Shown piece after piece: positions 45,082-45,203 of a stretch of DNA of 45,203 nucleotides. The stretch covers positions 1 through 45,203 of the forward strand of contig NZ_JAUYOJ010000189.1 of NCBI RefSeq assembly GCF_030697925.1. The letters are read 5' to 3'. The translations under genes were made by a program, and so were the position numbers. Origin of the DNA: Phenylobacterium sp. GTDB lineage: Bacteria; Pseudomonadota; Alphaproteobacteria; Caulobacterales; Caulobacteraceae. The notes beneath the pieces are model-generated. The model was not told where the DNA came from, ran no database searches, and saw nothing but the letters and a program-made list of their open reading frames with translations. Position 1 is the first letter of the stretch, and each line of letters starts with the position of its first letter.

Positions 45082-45203
45082 TTAGCATGGAGCGTAGCCT
45101 GAGTTGACGAGGTAGTTGGCGCACTCGGTTGGGGTGAAGTGGTCGAGGAGTTGGCCGATGCGGCGCCAGGTGGCCTCGACGGTGCGTTCGGCGGCCTTGC
45201 GCA
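45082..45203 (-). CDS. IS630-family transposase, C-terminal end only (cut by window edge)
   Basis: On the minus strand RKAAERTVEATWRRIG, then QLLDHFTPTECANYLVNSGYAPC and a TAA stop at 45082-45084. The pattern matches the C-terminus of IS630-type DDE transposases (ECANYF-x2-GY). The sequence just outside the stop (GAGCATGACCG from 45069) probably begins the element's inverted repeat and directly abuts the CTAG beside the IS5-family element. Confidence 0.7.
   Translation of the reverse strand, partial: RKAAERTVEATWRRIGQLLDHFTPTECANYLVNSGYAPC

Overview
The window is high-GC (roughly 65-70%) DNA with tightly packed genes and many 1-4 nt start/stop overlaps. It looks like an alphaproteobacterial chromosome, most plausibly Caulobacterales (Caulobacter or Phenylobacterium type). 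The grounds are the FixLJ-FixK / ccoNOQP-ccoGHIS arrangement, the FecI-FecR-TonB receptor locus and the overall gene repertoire. The genus is an inference.

Layout. (1) 1-4.5 kb, minus strand: lipid or xenobiotic redox genes, namely an acyl-CoA ligase cut by the window edge, an SDR with a FabL-like Y-x6-K active site, an old-yellow-enzyme alkene reductase and an MDR-family dehydrogenase. (2) 4.6-22 kb: a low-oxygen regulon built around FixL, FixJ and a FixK-type Crp/Fnr regulator, with two single-domain receivers. Its likely targets are two universal stress proteins, a LOG-family protein, a Rap1a/Tai-like protein, a CcoP-like monoheme cytochrome, small membrane or periplasmic proteins, a BON protein, two flavodoxin-fold NAD(P)H oxidoreductases, hemN, and a four-gene operon (host-attachment-like protein, AMP/thymidine phosphorylase, PRPP-synthetase homologue, beta-CASP nuclease). 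(3) 22-29.7 kb, minus strand: the complete cbb3 oxidase operon ccoNOQP plus its assembly genes ccoGHIS. (4) 29.8-30.7 kb: two small envelope genes. (5) 30.7-38.7 kb, minus strand: a cell-surface-signalling uptake locus with an ECF sigma factor, FecR, a STN-containing TonB-dependent receptor, a penicillin-acylase-family hydrolase and a CRTAC1-like beta-propeller protein. (6) 38.9-40.2 kb: an MFS transporter, then tRNA-Gly(CCC). (7) 40.4 kb to the end: a degraded accessory region. It holds out-of-register pieces of NRPS genes, an aminotransferase fragment in opposite orientation, an N-terminally truncated acetyltransferase-like ORF, an intact GNAT gene, a complete IS5-family element with a -1 frameshift site, and the 3' end of an IS630-type transposase.

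Regulatory logic. Five perfect FNR/FixK boxes (TTGAY-N4-RTCAA) are visible by eye at 6809, 7917, 8994, 14936 and 29760. Near-matches lie at 6708, 13508, 19475 and 21943. Nearly all are centred 57-77 nt upstream of a start codon; the hemN site is at 43 nt. The FixK-like protein has the E-x2-S-R recognition helix expected for such boxes and lacks the FNR cysteine cluster, so oxygen sensing should come through FixL (heme PAS) and FixJ. A separate shared element of about 30 bp precedes fixK and one receiver gene and is a candidate FixJ target. The most interesting inferred biology is the operon at 8964-13457, which looks like a hypoxia-controlled RNA/nucleotide salvage module.
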